A DNA stretch of 64,000 bases from Rhodobacterales bacterium (GTDB lineage: Bacteria > Pseudomonadota > Alphaproteobacteria > Rhodobacterales > Rhodobacteraceae). Positions 36,558 to 45,027 of this stretch are shown one piece after another. The position numbers and the translations under genes were made by a program. The DNA lies in the NCBI GenBank assembly GCA_017303485.1, contig JAFLCY010000001.1, positions 62,001-126,000 on the forward strand. Direction: 5' to 3'. Below the pieces are notes generated by a model that saw nothing but the letters and a program-made list of their open reading frames with translations, ran no database searches and was not told where the DNA came from. The stretch's first letter is position 1. The number at the start of each line of letters is the position of its first letter.

Positions 36558-37616
36558 CTATTTCGAGTCCCAAACGATGCGGTGGCGTGCCAGTACGGCG
36601 GCTGTAAGGAAAAAGAGCAGTGTGATCGCCTCGATCGCCGAGGTGATTGCGCTCGGCACGCCGGTTGCGACCTGCATCTTGATTGCGCCATTCTCAAATG
36701 CGCCGAACAGGATGGCGACGAAGACAACCCACATCGGATTCAGCATGGCGAGAACGGCGATGATGATGCCGGTGTACCCAAAGCCGAGTGAAATGTCGGT
36801 TTCGAGCCGATGGTTGACACCGAAGACCTGGATCACTCCGGCCAGCCCGGCCAATCCGCCGCTGATCGCCATGACGGCGACGGCCGTCCGCTCGACGTTG
36901 ATACCCTTGAAACGGGCTGCTCTCGCATTCAGGCCGACCGCCTTGACCTCATATCCGAACCAGCTCCGGCTCATGATGATATAGACGACGACTGCGGCGA
37001 CGAGCGCGATCAGAAAGCCGACATGCAGCTTGCCCGGGGCCCAGATATCCGGCAACCACACAGATCGGTCGATGCGCGACGATTGCTGGTAGAAGCTGGA
37101 CTGGTCCCGCCACGGACCAACGAGCAGGAACGACAACAGGTAGAGGATCACATAGTTCAGCATGACCGTGGTCAGGACTTCATTCACACGGAATGCCGAG
37201 CGTAGGTAGCCCGCAAGCCCTCCGTAGAGCCCGCCACCGACAAAACCCGCTACGAAAAGAAGGGGCAGCAGGAACATTCCCATCGCCGGGCCGGTCACCG
37301 AATAGAGCCAGTATGAACTCATCGCCCCGGCAAAGAGCTGTCCTTCAGCACCGATGTTCCAGACCTTGGCGCGGAAGGCGACGGTGATTGCCAACCCCGT
37401 CAGGATGAAGGGCGTCGACTTGGCAAGGGACTTGGATGTGGCACGCAGATCGCCAAACGCGCCATCGTAGATCGCCGTGAACGCAGCCCAAACATCGGTT
37501 CCCGCACTTTTCAGCAGGATCGCAGTGACTATTCCCGAGGCCAGCAGTGCCAGCAGGACCGACAGCGCTTGCCATCGCGCATTAGGAGCAAGGCGGGTTT
37601 CAAGACGAAGACCCAT
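36558..37616 (-). CDS. Nucleoside-type ABC transporter permease, first subunit
   Basis: 352-residue membrane protein. Family motifs: TPFILTGLAITVAFRAKVWN, NIGAEGQLFAGAMSSYW, RVNEVLTTVMLNYVILYLLS near 143-162 and GYEVKAVGLNARAARFKGIN near 220. Start 37616 overlaps the ATPase stop by one base. Works with the 35605 permease and the 37616 ATPase. Confidence 0.93.
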   Translation of the reverse strand: MGLRLETRLAPNARWQALSVLLALLASGIVTAILLKSAGTDVWAAFTAIYDGAFGDLRATSKSLAKSTPFILTGLAITVAFRAKVWNIGAEGQLFAGAMSSYWLYSVTGPAMGMFLLPLLFVAGFVGGGLYGGLAGYLRSAFRVNEVLTTVMLNYVILYLLSFLLVGPWRDQSSFYQQSSRIDRSVWLPDIWAPGKLHVGFLIALVAAVVVYIIMSRSWFGYEVKAVGLNARAARFKGINVERTAVAVMAISGGLAGLAGVIQVFGVNHRLETDISLGFGYTGIIIAVLAMLNPMWVVFVAILFGAFENGAIKMQVATGVPSAITSAIEAITLLFFLTAAVLARHRIVWDSK

Positions 37617-39142
37617 CAGGACAGCCTTTCCGGCGCGTGCCCAGAGGTTTGACCCGCCATAAGCAGGCCAATCTGCTCGATGTTTGCGTCTTCACCGGTG
37701 AACTCTCCCAAGATACGCCCCTTGAAGATGACAAGAATGCGGTCAGCCAGGCTCAGCAACTCGCCCAGTTCTTCCGAGGCCAGCAGCACGCCGAAATCGC
37801 TGCGGCGTTTGTCCAGCAGCCGCTCGTGCATGTATTCGATGACGCCGACGTCAAGCCCGCGCGACGGCTGGTTCGCCAGGACCATCTTGGTTGCCTGGTC
37901 GAACTCGCGGGCAACGATCACCTTCTGCGCATTGCCCCCCGAAAGCGACCGCGTTCGTGTCGTCTCGGAGGGGGCCTTGATGTCAAACTCGGCGATCGCA
38001 TTGCGGGCAAAACTCCGAATCTCGCCGAAGTTCAGAAACCCCGCTCGGGAAAAGGGTGCCTTCCTGTGATGGCCGAGGATCAGGTTGTTCTGGATGTCGA
38101 AGTCGCCGACCAGCCCGTCTGCAAAGCGGTCATCGGGGATATGGCCCATGCCGCGCTTCTGGATTTCGGCGGGCGAACGGCCCGTGATGTCTTCACCGTC
38201 AAGCCGGATCGTGCCTGAAGCGGCCTTCCGCACGCCGATCAGGGTCTCGAACAACTCGCCCTGACCGTTGCCTGCGACCCCGGCAATACCGACGATCTCG
38301 CCACGGTTCACCGTCAGATTGATGCCGGAAAGCTTTTCGGTCCCGAAGTCGTTCATCGCTCGCAGGTCTCGGACCTCAAGCATCGGAGCGCCGCTCTTGT
38401 GGGCATCGCGTTTGACCCGCAGTTCGACTGAACGGCCAACCATCATGTTGGTCAGGGCTTCTTTCGTCGTCTCGCGAGTATTGACTGTGTTGACGACCTT
38501 GCCCCGACGCAGAACGGTCACGCGGTCGGACTGCATCACATCGTCGAATTTGTGGCTGATCAGGATGACCGACATGGCTTCTGCCGTCATCTCACGGAAT
38601 ATCTGGAACAGCCGCCGTGCCTCCTGCGGTGTCAGCACGGCAGTCGGCTCGTCCATGATCAGCAGCCGCGCGCCCTGAAACAGTGCCTTCAGGATCTCGA
38701 CCCATTGCTGTTGCCCTACCGGCAGTTGCCAGATGCGGGCGTTCAGATCGATATCGACGCTGTAGCGGTCGCAGATCTCTTGAATGCGGCGGACCGCCCC
38801 TTTCAGGTCGAGGATCGGCGTTGCCGCATCCGTTCCGATCACGATGTTCTCGAGAACCGTCATCGAGGAGACCAGCACGAAATGCTGGTGGACCATGCCG
38901 ATGCCGCGGGCGATGGCATCACGGGGCGATGTCAGCGGGTCCGGGTTACCTTCGACCGTTATCATGCCCTCATCGGGGCGGTAGAAGCCGTAGATGCACT
39001 CTGCGATTGTAGATTTGCCGGCACCATTTTCGCCCAGCAGACAGTGAATTTCACCTGGCAGCACGTCAAAGCTGACCTGATCGTTCGCGACAACCTGATG
39101 AAATCTCTTGGTAACCTGGTCAACCTTCAGAAAGGGCTGCAT
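37616..39142 (-). CDS. Nucleoside-type ABC transporter ATP-binding protein (two ABC domains)
   Basis: 508 residues with two ABC domains, as in BMP-dependent nucleoside importers. Domain 1: Walker A GENGAGKSTIAECIYG, signature region LPVGQQQWVEILKAL, Walker B LLIMDEPTAVLTP, H-loop LISHKFD. Domain 2: GVAGNGQGELFETLIGV in place of a canonical Walker A, signature LSGGNAQKVIVAREF, and NQPSRGLDVGV in place of a canonical Walker B, as is typical for the second half of this family. First gene of the import/allantoin operon. Confidence 0.93.
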   Translation of the reverse strand: MQPFLKVDQVTKRFHQVVANDQVSFDVLPGEIHCLLGENGAGKSTIAECIYGFYRPDEGMITVEGNPDPLTSPRDAIARGIGMVHQHFVLVSSMTVLENIVIGTDAATPILDLKGAVRRIQEICDRYSVDIDLNARIWQLPVGQQQWVEILKALFQGARLLIMDEPTAVLTPQEARRLFQIFREMTAEAMSVILISHKFDDVMQSDRVTVLRRGKVVNTVNTRETTKEALTNMMVGRSVELRVKRDAHKSGAPMLEVRDLRAMNDFGTEKLSGINLTVNRGEIVGIAGVAGNGQGELFETLIGVRKAASGTIRLDGEDITGRSPAEIQKRGMGHIPDDRFADGLVGDFDIQNNLILGHHRKAPFSRAGFLNFGEIRSFARNAIAEFDIKAPSETTRTRSLSGGNAQKVIVAREFDQATKMVLANQPSRGLDVGVIEYMHERLLDKRRSDFGVLLASEELGELLSLADRILVIFKGRILGEFTGEDANIEQIGLLMAGQTSGHAPERLS

Positions 39143-39587
39143 CTGCGTCCTCTCTCGCGTTTCTGCGATTCCGGCTGGGGATTCCCAACCTTGGCTTCTT
39201 CGTTCCGGCTCGTCAGGACGGCGATCGACTGCCCATCTTTCGCACGAATCGCGGCTGAAATAATTGTGTGCAATAATATCAATAAATGTCTACATAAATT
39301 TTCCTTTTTGTGGCGCACCCTTGCGGGCAAGCCCCGGCAACCGGGGGCGAAAGTTGCACTACAGGGCAATATTTTTAGTTGCACGAAACGTTCGCTTACA
39401 GTCTTATGATGTGCAGATGCTTTCCTGTCGCGCGAGTCGGCGATGACCTTTGCTGTCGTTGCTGCGGTTGCGTCGGGACCAGGGTGGTGCCCTACCGACC
39501 CGACAATGGGTGGTGAAACGCTGGGTGCGGAACGAATGCCAAGATTGGCAGCCGGACTCCAATGTCACACCACGGAGGGATGATACC
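39143..39587. other. Divergent promoter region between importer operon and Rieske oxygenase
   Basis: 445 bases without a supported gene. It contains the operator pair at 39265-39294. A direct repeat AGTTGCAC occurs twice about 25 bases apart near 39351 and 39376, and a small hairpin CCCCGG-CAA-CCGGGG lies near 39332. No firm -35/-10 pair was recognised for either direction. Confidence 0.5.
39265..39294. promoter_or_regulatory. Paired palindromic operator upstream of the purine ABC importer
   Basis: Cores TGTGTGCA (39265-39272, within AATTGTGTGCAATAAT) and TGTCTACA (39287-39294), centres 22 bp apart. Positioned about 125-150 bases before the ATPase start and about 300 before the Rieske gene, so it may serve both. 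Confidence 0.8.
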
Positions 39588-40613
39588 ATGGATCAATCGA
39601 TTGTTAGCTTGAGGAGCCGCGACTGCACCTTTGGCGAGAACAACTGGAGTGTTCTGGCGAAGTTCTGGCATCCGGTGGCCTGGTCTGATGAACTCACGGA
39701 CGCACCGCTTGGACGCAAGCTGCTTGATGTGGCCGTCGTTCTATTTCGCGATGCCGAAGGGCGGGCCGTAGCAGCGCATGATGTCTGCCCGCATCGCGGG
39801 TCGTTGCTGTCTCAGGGCACCACGGTCGGTGGCGAACTGGTCTGCCCCTATCACGGCATGCGATATGCGGGCAGCGGCCGCTGCACCATGATTCCCTCGA
39901 ACCGGGCCGGGGTGAAAATCCCCGATCGGCTTCACCTTCGTCTGATCGAGATCGCCGAGCATGCAAATCTGATCTGGGTGCGCCTTGACAGCTCCGGTCA
40001 AGTACCGCTTCCCGAGTGGCGGGAACTCGGCAACGGCGACTGGCAGACCTATCATCTTGAACCCTTGGTGGCGAAAACCTCGGCGACCCGGATCTGCGAG
40101 AACTTCAACGATGTCGCGCATTTCGCGTTCGTTCACACCGGAACCTTCGCAAATGGTGTCCGGGAAGAAGTTGAGGCGTACGAACTTGTCCGCAGCGACT
40201 ATGGCCTGCATCAACAGCTGATGATCGAACAGGTCGACCGTGTCACGCTGGACTCGGCTGCCGACCGGACCACCAGCGCCGATTACACCTATGATTTCCA
40301 GTTTCCGTTCGCCAACAAGATGCACATAAAGTTCGACGCAAAGCGCAGCCAGCACATCTTTGGGGCCGTTACCCCGGTGTCATCCAATGAATCCCGGCTT
40401 TTCATGCAGTTTGCCCGCAACTACGACCTTGACCAACCCATCGCTGACTCCCTCGATTTTGAGCGCGCGGTTTCTATGGAGGACCTGCGGATCATAGAGA
40501 AGGTCACGCCGGTTGACGTACCCCTCGACCTGACCGAGGAGTTCAGCGTTGCGGCCGACAAATGGTCCGTCGCCTTCCGCCGGCAATGGCGACAGTTTGG
40601 CCTCGTCCAGTAG
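39588..40613 (+). CDS. Rieske non-heme iron oxygenase, alpha subunit (first copy)
   Basis: 341-residue ring-hydroxylating/demethylating oxygenase. Rieske 2Fe-2S ligands: C67 and H69 in CPHRG, C86 and H89 in CPYHG. Mononuclear iron site: D175, H178, H183 in NDVAHFAFVH. The size and single-subunit layout fit demethylase-type (vanillate/caffeine NdmA-like) rather than three-component dioxygenases with beta subunits; none is nearby. ATG 39588 follows GGAGGG. No reductase is adjacent; the one at 46640 could serve. Placed among purine genes, the substrate may be a modified purine. This is inference. Confidence 0.9.
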   Translation: MDQSIVSLRSRDCTFGENNWSVLAKFWHPVAWSDELTDAPLGRKLLDVAVVLFRDAEGRAVAAHDVCPHRGSLLSQGTTVGGELVCPYHGMRYAGSGRCTMIPSNRAGVKIPDRLHLRLIEIAEHANLIWVRLDSSGQVPLPEWRELGNGDWQTYHLEPLVAKTSATRICENFNDVAHFAFVHTGTFANGVREEVEAYELVRSDYGLHQQLMIEQVDRVTLDSAADRTTSADYTYDFQFPFANKMHIKFDAKRSQHIFGAVTPVSSNESRLFMQFARNYDLDQPIADSLDFERAVSMEDLRIIEKVTPVDVPLDLTEEFSVAADKWSVAFRRQWRQFGLVQ

Positions 40614-40648
40614 GAACCGGTTCTGTCGCATCCCCGGCGCATAGCCCG

Positions 40649-40682
40649 AGCCGGCCCGCACGTTCTGCCGGGCCGGCTTTTC
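40649..40682 (+). terminator. Rho-independent terminator after the Rieske gene
   Basis: 10-bp stem AGCCGGCCCG / CGGGCCGGCT with a 10-base loop, followed by TTTTC (only the right-hand side has the T-run), 36 bases after the stop. Confidence 0.85.
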
Positions 40683-40735
40683 GACTGGGTGCTTCGATAC
40701 ATCAAGGGCTATTCCATCGGGGCGCCGGTTGAGTT

Positions 40736-40764
40736 TGTTCACAATGGACGGCTGATTGCGCATA
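40736..40764. promoter_or_regulatory. Paired palindromic operator upstream of the GntR regulator
   Basis: Cores TGTTCACA (40736-40743) and TGCGCATA (40757-40764), centres 21 bp apart. About 190 bases before the regulator's ATG. Suggests autoregulation. Confidence 0.6.
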
Positions 40765-40950
40765 ATTTGATTGTCGCGGATGGCATCGTCAGATAGGGCC
40801 TGATACGCCGCTGCGGGAGCGTTTGTCTCTACCCGCAGCCGGCGGTCAGGGCCGGATTGGCAATGCACCGAACTTGTGGCATCGAACTTCAGCTCGTGAT
40901 CGGTCCTAAACGTGACCAGAACAGGCTGTGCAATACGGTGATAGAAGCGA

Positions 40951-41640
40951 ATGGGACGGCCGTCTGACACTAAGGCAGAGCAGGAACTCTACCGAGAGAT
41001 CCGCCGCGCGGTGGGCGAGCGTCGCCTTCTGCCGGGAACCAAGCTGACCGAAGAATCTCTTGCTGAGTTGTTTGGCGTCAGCCGGGCGCGGGTGCGCAAG
41101 GTGCTGCTGCTGCTGTCGAAAGACAAGATCGTTCAGTTGGTGGCCAATCGCGGCGCCTATGTCTGGAAGCCGACGGTGGAAGAAGCCCGCAACGTGCTGT
41201 CGGCCCGCAAACTGGTTGAAACTCATCTGGTGAGCGAGGCGGCAAGCCGTGCCACCTCGCGGCAGATTGCTCAACTGCGCGCGATCGCCGCACAGGAAGC
41301 CGAGGCCAAGCTGGGCAATGACACGGCGCGCATGATGCGGCTGTCGGGCGATTTTCACATGAAGCTTGCCGAATGCGCGAGTAATCCGATTCTGGAGGAG
41401 TTCCTCGCCACGCTGATGTCGCGCAGCTATCTGATCCTGGCGGCCTACCAGGTCCACAATTCCCATAACTGCCCGCAGGACGATCACACCCGGATTGCCG
41501 ACCGGATCGAGGCCCGCGACAGTGCCGGTGCGGTCCAGGAACTTGAGGTCCACTTCGGCCATATCGAGGCAGAGCTGAACCTTCGCGGCGACGAGCCCGA
41601 GGAAAAGACCAATCTCGGAAAGATCTTGCGCCGCAACTAG
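40951..41640 (+). CDS. GntR family (FCD) transcriptional regulator
   Basis: 229 residues. N-terminal winged HTH: ELYREIRRAVGERRLLPGTK, then LAELFGVSRARVRKVLLLLS and GAYVWKPTVEEARNVLSAR. The C-terminal all-helical FCD ligand domain carries the usual metal-site residues (DFHMKLAECASN near 127; HTRIADRIEARD near 176). GntR/FCD proteins bind short palindromes of the TNGTNNNACNA or TTGTNNACAA kind. This fits the paired sites upstream of this gene and six other places in the purine island, so it is the likely regulon controller, with a purine intermediate as effector. The effector is not evident. Confidence 0.9.
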   Translation: MGRPSDTKAEQELYREIRRAVGERRLLPGTKLTEESLAELFGVSRARVRKVLLLLSKDKIVQLVANRGAYVWKPTVEEARNVLSARKLVETHLVSEAASRATSRQIAQLRAIAAQEAEAKLGNDTARMMRLSGDFHMKLAECASNPILEEFLATLMSRSYLILAAYQVHNSHNCPQDDHTRIADRIEARDSAGAVQELEVHFGHIEAELNLRGDEPEEKTNLGKILRRN

Positions 41641-41668
41641 TCGCGCCTGGCATGCGAGGCGAGAATAT

Positions 41669-41698
41669 TGTGGACAGTGAATTGCAATATTGCCTACA
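41669..41698. promoter_or_regulatory. Paired palindromic operator upstream of the racemase-like/puuD genes
   Basis: Cores TGTGGACA (41669-41676) and TGCCTACA (41691-41698), centres 22 bp apart; about 125 bases before the next ATG. Confidence 0.78.
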
Positions 41699-41823
41699 AT
41701 AATGTCGAGCCCTGATCGCTTCGGATAACTCCGGAGATCTTTCGGGATGGCATATGCCTGTCCGGAGCGCTGCGCGGGAAAGCGCAGGACAGATGTTCAA
41801 CGTATTTCGCGGCCCACGGGGGG

Positions 41824-42516
41824 ATGATGCGACTTCTGGTGATCAATCCCAATACCAGCCAGTTCGTGACGGACCGGATCTGTGATGTGGCGGGCAAGAC
41901 ACTTGGTCCGCGTGCAACCGTGCGCGGCGTGACCGGCAGCGATGGCCCCCGGATCGTCGGAAACCGCGCCGAATGCGCCTGGGCGGCCGGCGAAGCGCTT
42001 CGGCTGGCCCGAGGCGAGGCGGGATCGTTCGACGCCGTTCTGCTTGGCATTTCGTTCGATACCGGGCTTGAGGCACTACGTCAGGACCTGGGCGTTCCGG
42101 TCGTCGGGATGAGCGAGGCGGGAATGTTGCTGGCAATGACCGTCGCGCGGCGGTTCGCCATGTTGACCTTCGGGGGCTACGCCGTTCCACTTTATGAAGA
42201 ACTGATCGCGCAGTACGGCTTCCAGGATCGGTCGGCCGGCGTCCTGTCGCTGCCAGCGCTGTCACAGGCCGAGCTTGAAAACCCGCGGCTGGTGCTGCCG
42301 CAACTAGAAGCGGCGATCACGGCGGCGGCCAAGACGCGCGGCGCCGAAGCAGTGGTGCTGGCGGGCGCCATATTCGCCGGGCTGGCGGCAGAATTGCGGG
42401 ACCGGACGCCGATCCCGGTCGTCGACGGCATCGTTGCAGCCACCGGCCTTGTCGAGTGCCTTCACGCGCTTGGACTGAGAAAGCCGTCCCTTGGCAGCTT
42501 CTCGAAGCCCGCCTGA
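41824..42516 (+). CDS. Asp/Glu/hydantoin racemase family protein lacking both catalytic cysteines
   Basis: 230 residues with the family fold markers MRLLVINPNTSQFVTDRI, VPVVGMSEAGMLLAMTVARR, VPLYEELIAQYGF and PIPVVDGIVAATGLVE. In allantoin and hydantoin racemases two cysteines catalyse proton transfer, in ACFxDPGLE and LGCAGM. Here the equivalents are LGISFDTGLE (serine) and LAGAIFAGL (glycine), so both are gone. It cannot be a normal two-base racemase. By position one would otherwise have called it allantoin racemase. ATG 41824 or 41827 follow a G-run. Directly upstream of puuD. Confidence 0.82.
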   Translation: MMRLLVINPNTSQFVTDRICDVAGKTLGPRATVRGVTGSDGPRIVGNRAECAWAAGEALRLARGEAGSFDAVLLGISFDTGLEALRQDLGVPVVGMSEAGMLLAMTVARRFAMLTFGGYAVPLYEELIAQYGFQDRSAGVLSLPALSQAELENPRLVLPQLEAAITAAAKTRGAEAVVLAGAIFAGLAAELRDRTPIPVVDGIVAATGLVECLHALGLRKPSLGSFSKPA

Positions 42517-42557
42517 ACGGGGCGGGCAGGAAACCGATACGACTGACGGAGGAGCGG

Positions 42558-43769
42558 ATGATCGACATTGCGTGGGAATGGCTCGGATATCTGGGTCGTT
42601 GGAGCCATGTCATCGCTGCCATCACCTGGATCGGCACGTCGTTCTATTTCAACTGGCTCGACCTGTCCGAGCGCCCGCCGAAGGCGCCGACGCTGAAGCC
42701 GAATGTCGTCGGCGAAGTGCATGAGATGCACGGTGGCAGCTTCTACTATCACGAGCGCTATTGGCCCACCGAGGACAACCCGCGGACCCTTGCGCATTCC
42801 GGCCCGGCGCAACTGACCTTTGTCACCGGCATTTTCCTAGTCGCTTACATCTACTGGCTAGGGGCGGGGGTGTTTCTTGTCCCTGGCTCCGGCAGCGCGG
42901 TGACACCTGCACTGGCCATCCTTTGCAGCGCCGCCGTGATTTTTCTGCCGTGGTTCGTCTACGACTTCGTCTGCCGCCACACGTTCGACGACGAACTGGT
43001 CACCATGGTCATGGCTGTGGTCGTGGTGGCGACCAGCTACTTCGCGACGCAGGTGTTCTCGTCGCGAGCGGCTTTTGTGCATATCGGCGCGATGCTTGGA
43101 ACGATCATGGTGGCCAATGTGCATTTCGTGATCGTGCCGAACCACATCAAGATGCGCGGTCAGGTCAAGGCGGGCGAGCCGGTCAGCGACACCTTCCACA
43201 AGCTTGCAAAGCGCCGATCGCAGCACAACAACTACTTCACCCTGCCGGTGATCTTCGCGATGCTCAGCGTCCATTTTCCGCTGGTATCGACCAATGAGTT
43301 CGCCTGGGCGACCATCTCGCTCGTCTGCGCCGCGGCCTTCATCCTGCGCCTGCGGAAAAACCGCTATCTCGTCACCGAACGGAAGGACCGGCAACTGGCC
43401 GTCCTTGCAGCCGTCCTGATGGGCCTGGCCATTGCGACCAGCGCAATTCCGGCAAAGCCGAAGGAGCAGGATCTGGCCAGCCTCGACCCGGTTCAGTCCG
43501 AGATCTTCGGCATCGTGTCAGAGCGATGTGCAATCTGCCACAGCGCCGCGCCGAAGATGGAGGGCTTTCCAAGTCCACCCGCCGGCCTGCGACTTGAGAC
43601 GATGGCCGACATCACCGCCCACAAAGACATGATCTTCACTGTCGCCATTGCCAGCGACCTGATGCCGCCCGGAAATCTGACAGAGATGACCGAGGAGGAA
43701 CGCAAGCGTCTGGCCGACTGGCTTGCTTCGGTCGGTGCGCGATCGGTGGATATGGATCAGAACAAGTGA
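42558..43769 (+). CDS. puuD: Membrane-bound urate oxidase with C-terminal cytochrome c
   Basis: 403 residues. An N-terminal membrane domain of about eight segments (WLGYLGRWSHVIAAITWIGT; VLVPGSG-like loops; LGTIMVANVHFVIVPNHIKM) is followed by a cytochrome c domain with CAICH at 324-328 and a distal methionine in DLMPPGN near 369. This is the PuuD architecture, which oxidises urate to 5-hydroxyisourate and passes electrons to the respiratory chain rather than to oxygen directly. ATG 42558 follows GGAGGAG; the frame's earlier start lies in the racemase-like gene. Product feeds the uraH protein. Confidence 0.95.
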   Translation: MIDIAWEWLGYLGRWSHVIAAITWIGTSFYFNWLDLSERPPKAPTLKPNVVGEVHEMHGGSFYYHERYWPTEDNPRTLAHSGPAQLTFVTGIFLVAYIYWLGAGVFLVPGSGSAVTPALAILCSAAVIFLPWFVYDFVCRHTFDDELVTMVMAVVVVATSYFATQVFSSRAAFVHIGAMLGTIMVANVHFVIVPNHIKMRGQVKAGEPVSDTFHKLAKRRSQHNNYFTLPVIFAMLSVHFPLVSTNEFAWATISLVCAAAFILRLRKNRYLVTERKDRQLAVLAAVLMGLAIATSAIPAKPKEQDLASLDPVQSEIFGIVSERCAICHSAAPKMEGFPSPPAGLRLETMADITAHKDMIFTVAIASDLMPPGNLTEMTEEERKRLADWLASVGARSVDMDQNK

Positions 43770-43966
43770 CATAGTCACACAGCACTGAATCCGCTTCAAG
43801 AATGCCGGAAGTCCTCGCAATGGGGAACGGGCTGCCGCCGAACACCGCGAAACGGATAGTGCAGCGGTCGGAAGGCGGATCAACTTGGCACAAGTGCGAA
43901 GCACGGCGATAACTAGCCAGATGCTTGCCGCACCGGCATGAGCAACATCCCTGCAATCGGCCAGGA

Positions 43967-44890
43967 TCAGTGACTTTGCGGGCGCATCTCGGTCAACAAG
44001 GCGCGCAGCACCTTTATTGCCGTCGCATGGTGGGCTCCTTGCCTCAGTCCGCCCAGTGTGCAGATTGCCAATCTGTCAACCAGCCGACGGTTCTTTAGGT
44101 CAGCGAAACACAGTCTCCCGCTTTCGACATCGGATTTTACATCGTGCCAGTTCAGGAAGGCTATTCCCTTTCCTTGTGCCACAAACTCACGGATCAGCGC
44201 GATCGAGTTGCTTCGGAGAACGATGTTCGGCTGCTTGCGATAGCGGGCGATCTCGGCGCTCATCTTGGTATGGAACGACAGCGAGCTGTTCGGCAGGCAG
44301 AGCGGCTGGTCGAGACAGTCAGCCAGTTTTGGAGACCTGCCTCCTGAGATTGCATCCGCTATGGGGTGATCGGGGGAAAAGACGACGCCCTGCGCACAAT
44401 CTTCCACTTCGATGATGCGAATGCGCCGCATTCTCGGAACGTTGAATGCAACCATGATATCCAGCTTCTGTTGCACCAGCCGTTCGGCCAGAACCTGCGA
44501 GTTTTCGTCGTGTATCTCGAGGTTGAGGTTGACGCCCTCAGCGAGCATTCGGTCGTAAAACGGTGCCACCATTGGCTCTGCTAGGCACTCCATGATGCCA
44601 ATGCGCAGAGACAGGCGCGGGCCGCCTTTGCCTGACTGAAGTCCCGAGCGTAGCCGTTCCCCCTGCGATTTCCACTCATCAATCTGTGCCCGCAGCATCT
44701 TCCCCTGCTCGGTCAGCTGCACACCTCTGGGCAGCCGGATAAGCAACTGCGTGCCGAACTCCTGCTCCAAGATCACCATCTGCCGACTGATGGCAGACGC
44801 GGACAGATTCAACCGCTCTGCCGCATGGCGGATGGACCGCTCCTCTGCGACGACGAAAAACGATTCCATTTCTCGAGAAAGGAACGACAC
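43967..44890 (-). CDS. LysR family transcriptional regulator
   Basis: 307 residues. N-terminal LysR helix-turn-helix: ESFFVVAEERSIRHAAERLN, LSASAISRQMVILEQEFGT. The effector domain follows (LSLRIGIMECLAEPMVAPFY; LDIMVAFNVPRMRR). The frame starts with GTG 44890, with GGAG eight bases upstream; ATG 44869 is possible. Divergent from the second deaminase operon, with a LysR-type site between them, so it probably activates region 4. Confidence 0.9.
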   Translation of the reverse strand: MSFLSREMESFFVVAEERSIRHAAERLNLSASAISRQMVILEQEFGTQLLIRLPRGVQLTEQGKMLRAQIDEWKSQGERLRSGLQSGKGGPRLSLRIGIMECLAEPMVAPFYDRMLAEGVNLNLEIHDENSQVLAERLVQQKLDIMVAFNVPRMRRIRIIEVEDCAQGVVFSPDHPIADAISGGRSPKLADCLDQPLCLPNSSLSFHTKMSAEIARYRKQPNIVLRSNSIALIREFVAQGKGIAFLNWHDVKSDVESGRLCFADLKNRRLVDRLAICTLGGLRQGAHHATAIKVLRALLTEMRPQSH

Positions 44891-44956
44891 GGCCAGATCT
44901 CCAAATCACGGACGCAGGCCTAACCATACGCAAAACGCAACACAGTGCCAATTTCT

Positions 44957-44971
44957 TTGCGTCTATCGCAA
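44957..44971. promoter_or_regulatory. LysR-type binding site
   Basis: TTGCG-TCTAT-CGCAA, a 15-base palindrome of the T-N11-A kind, in the 137-base divergent region between the LysR gene and the deaminase, about 57 bases before the latter's ATG. Confidence 0.65.
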
Positions 44972-45027
44972 CGCTTCGGACCGGATATCATGGCCGGGAA
45001 TAGAATGGGAACGGCCGGGGAGCGATC

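Noticed and set aside
39351..39384. Direct repeat AGTTGCAC considered as an activator site for the Rieske gene.
   Set aside because: Eight bases twice is not compelling and no matching copies were seen upstream of related genes.
40618..40632. GGTTCTGTCGCATCC after the Rieske gene resembles the IS6 terminal repeat.
   Set aside because: It is short, has no transposase debris nearby and sits between a stop codon and a normal terminator; chance match is likelier.
41824..42516. Naming the gene hpxA/allantoin racemase.
   Set aside because: Both catalytic cysteines are absent, so the name would assert an activity the sequence does not support.
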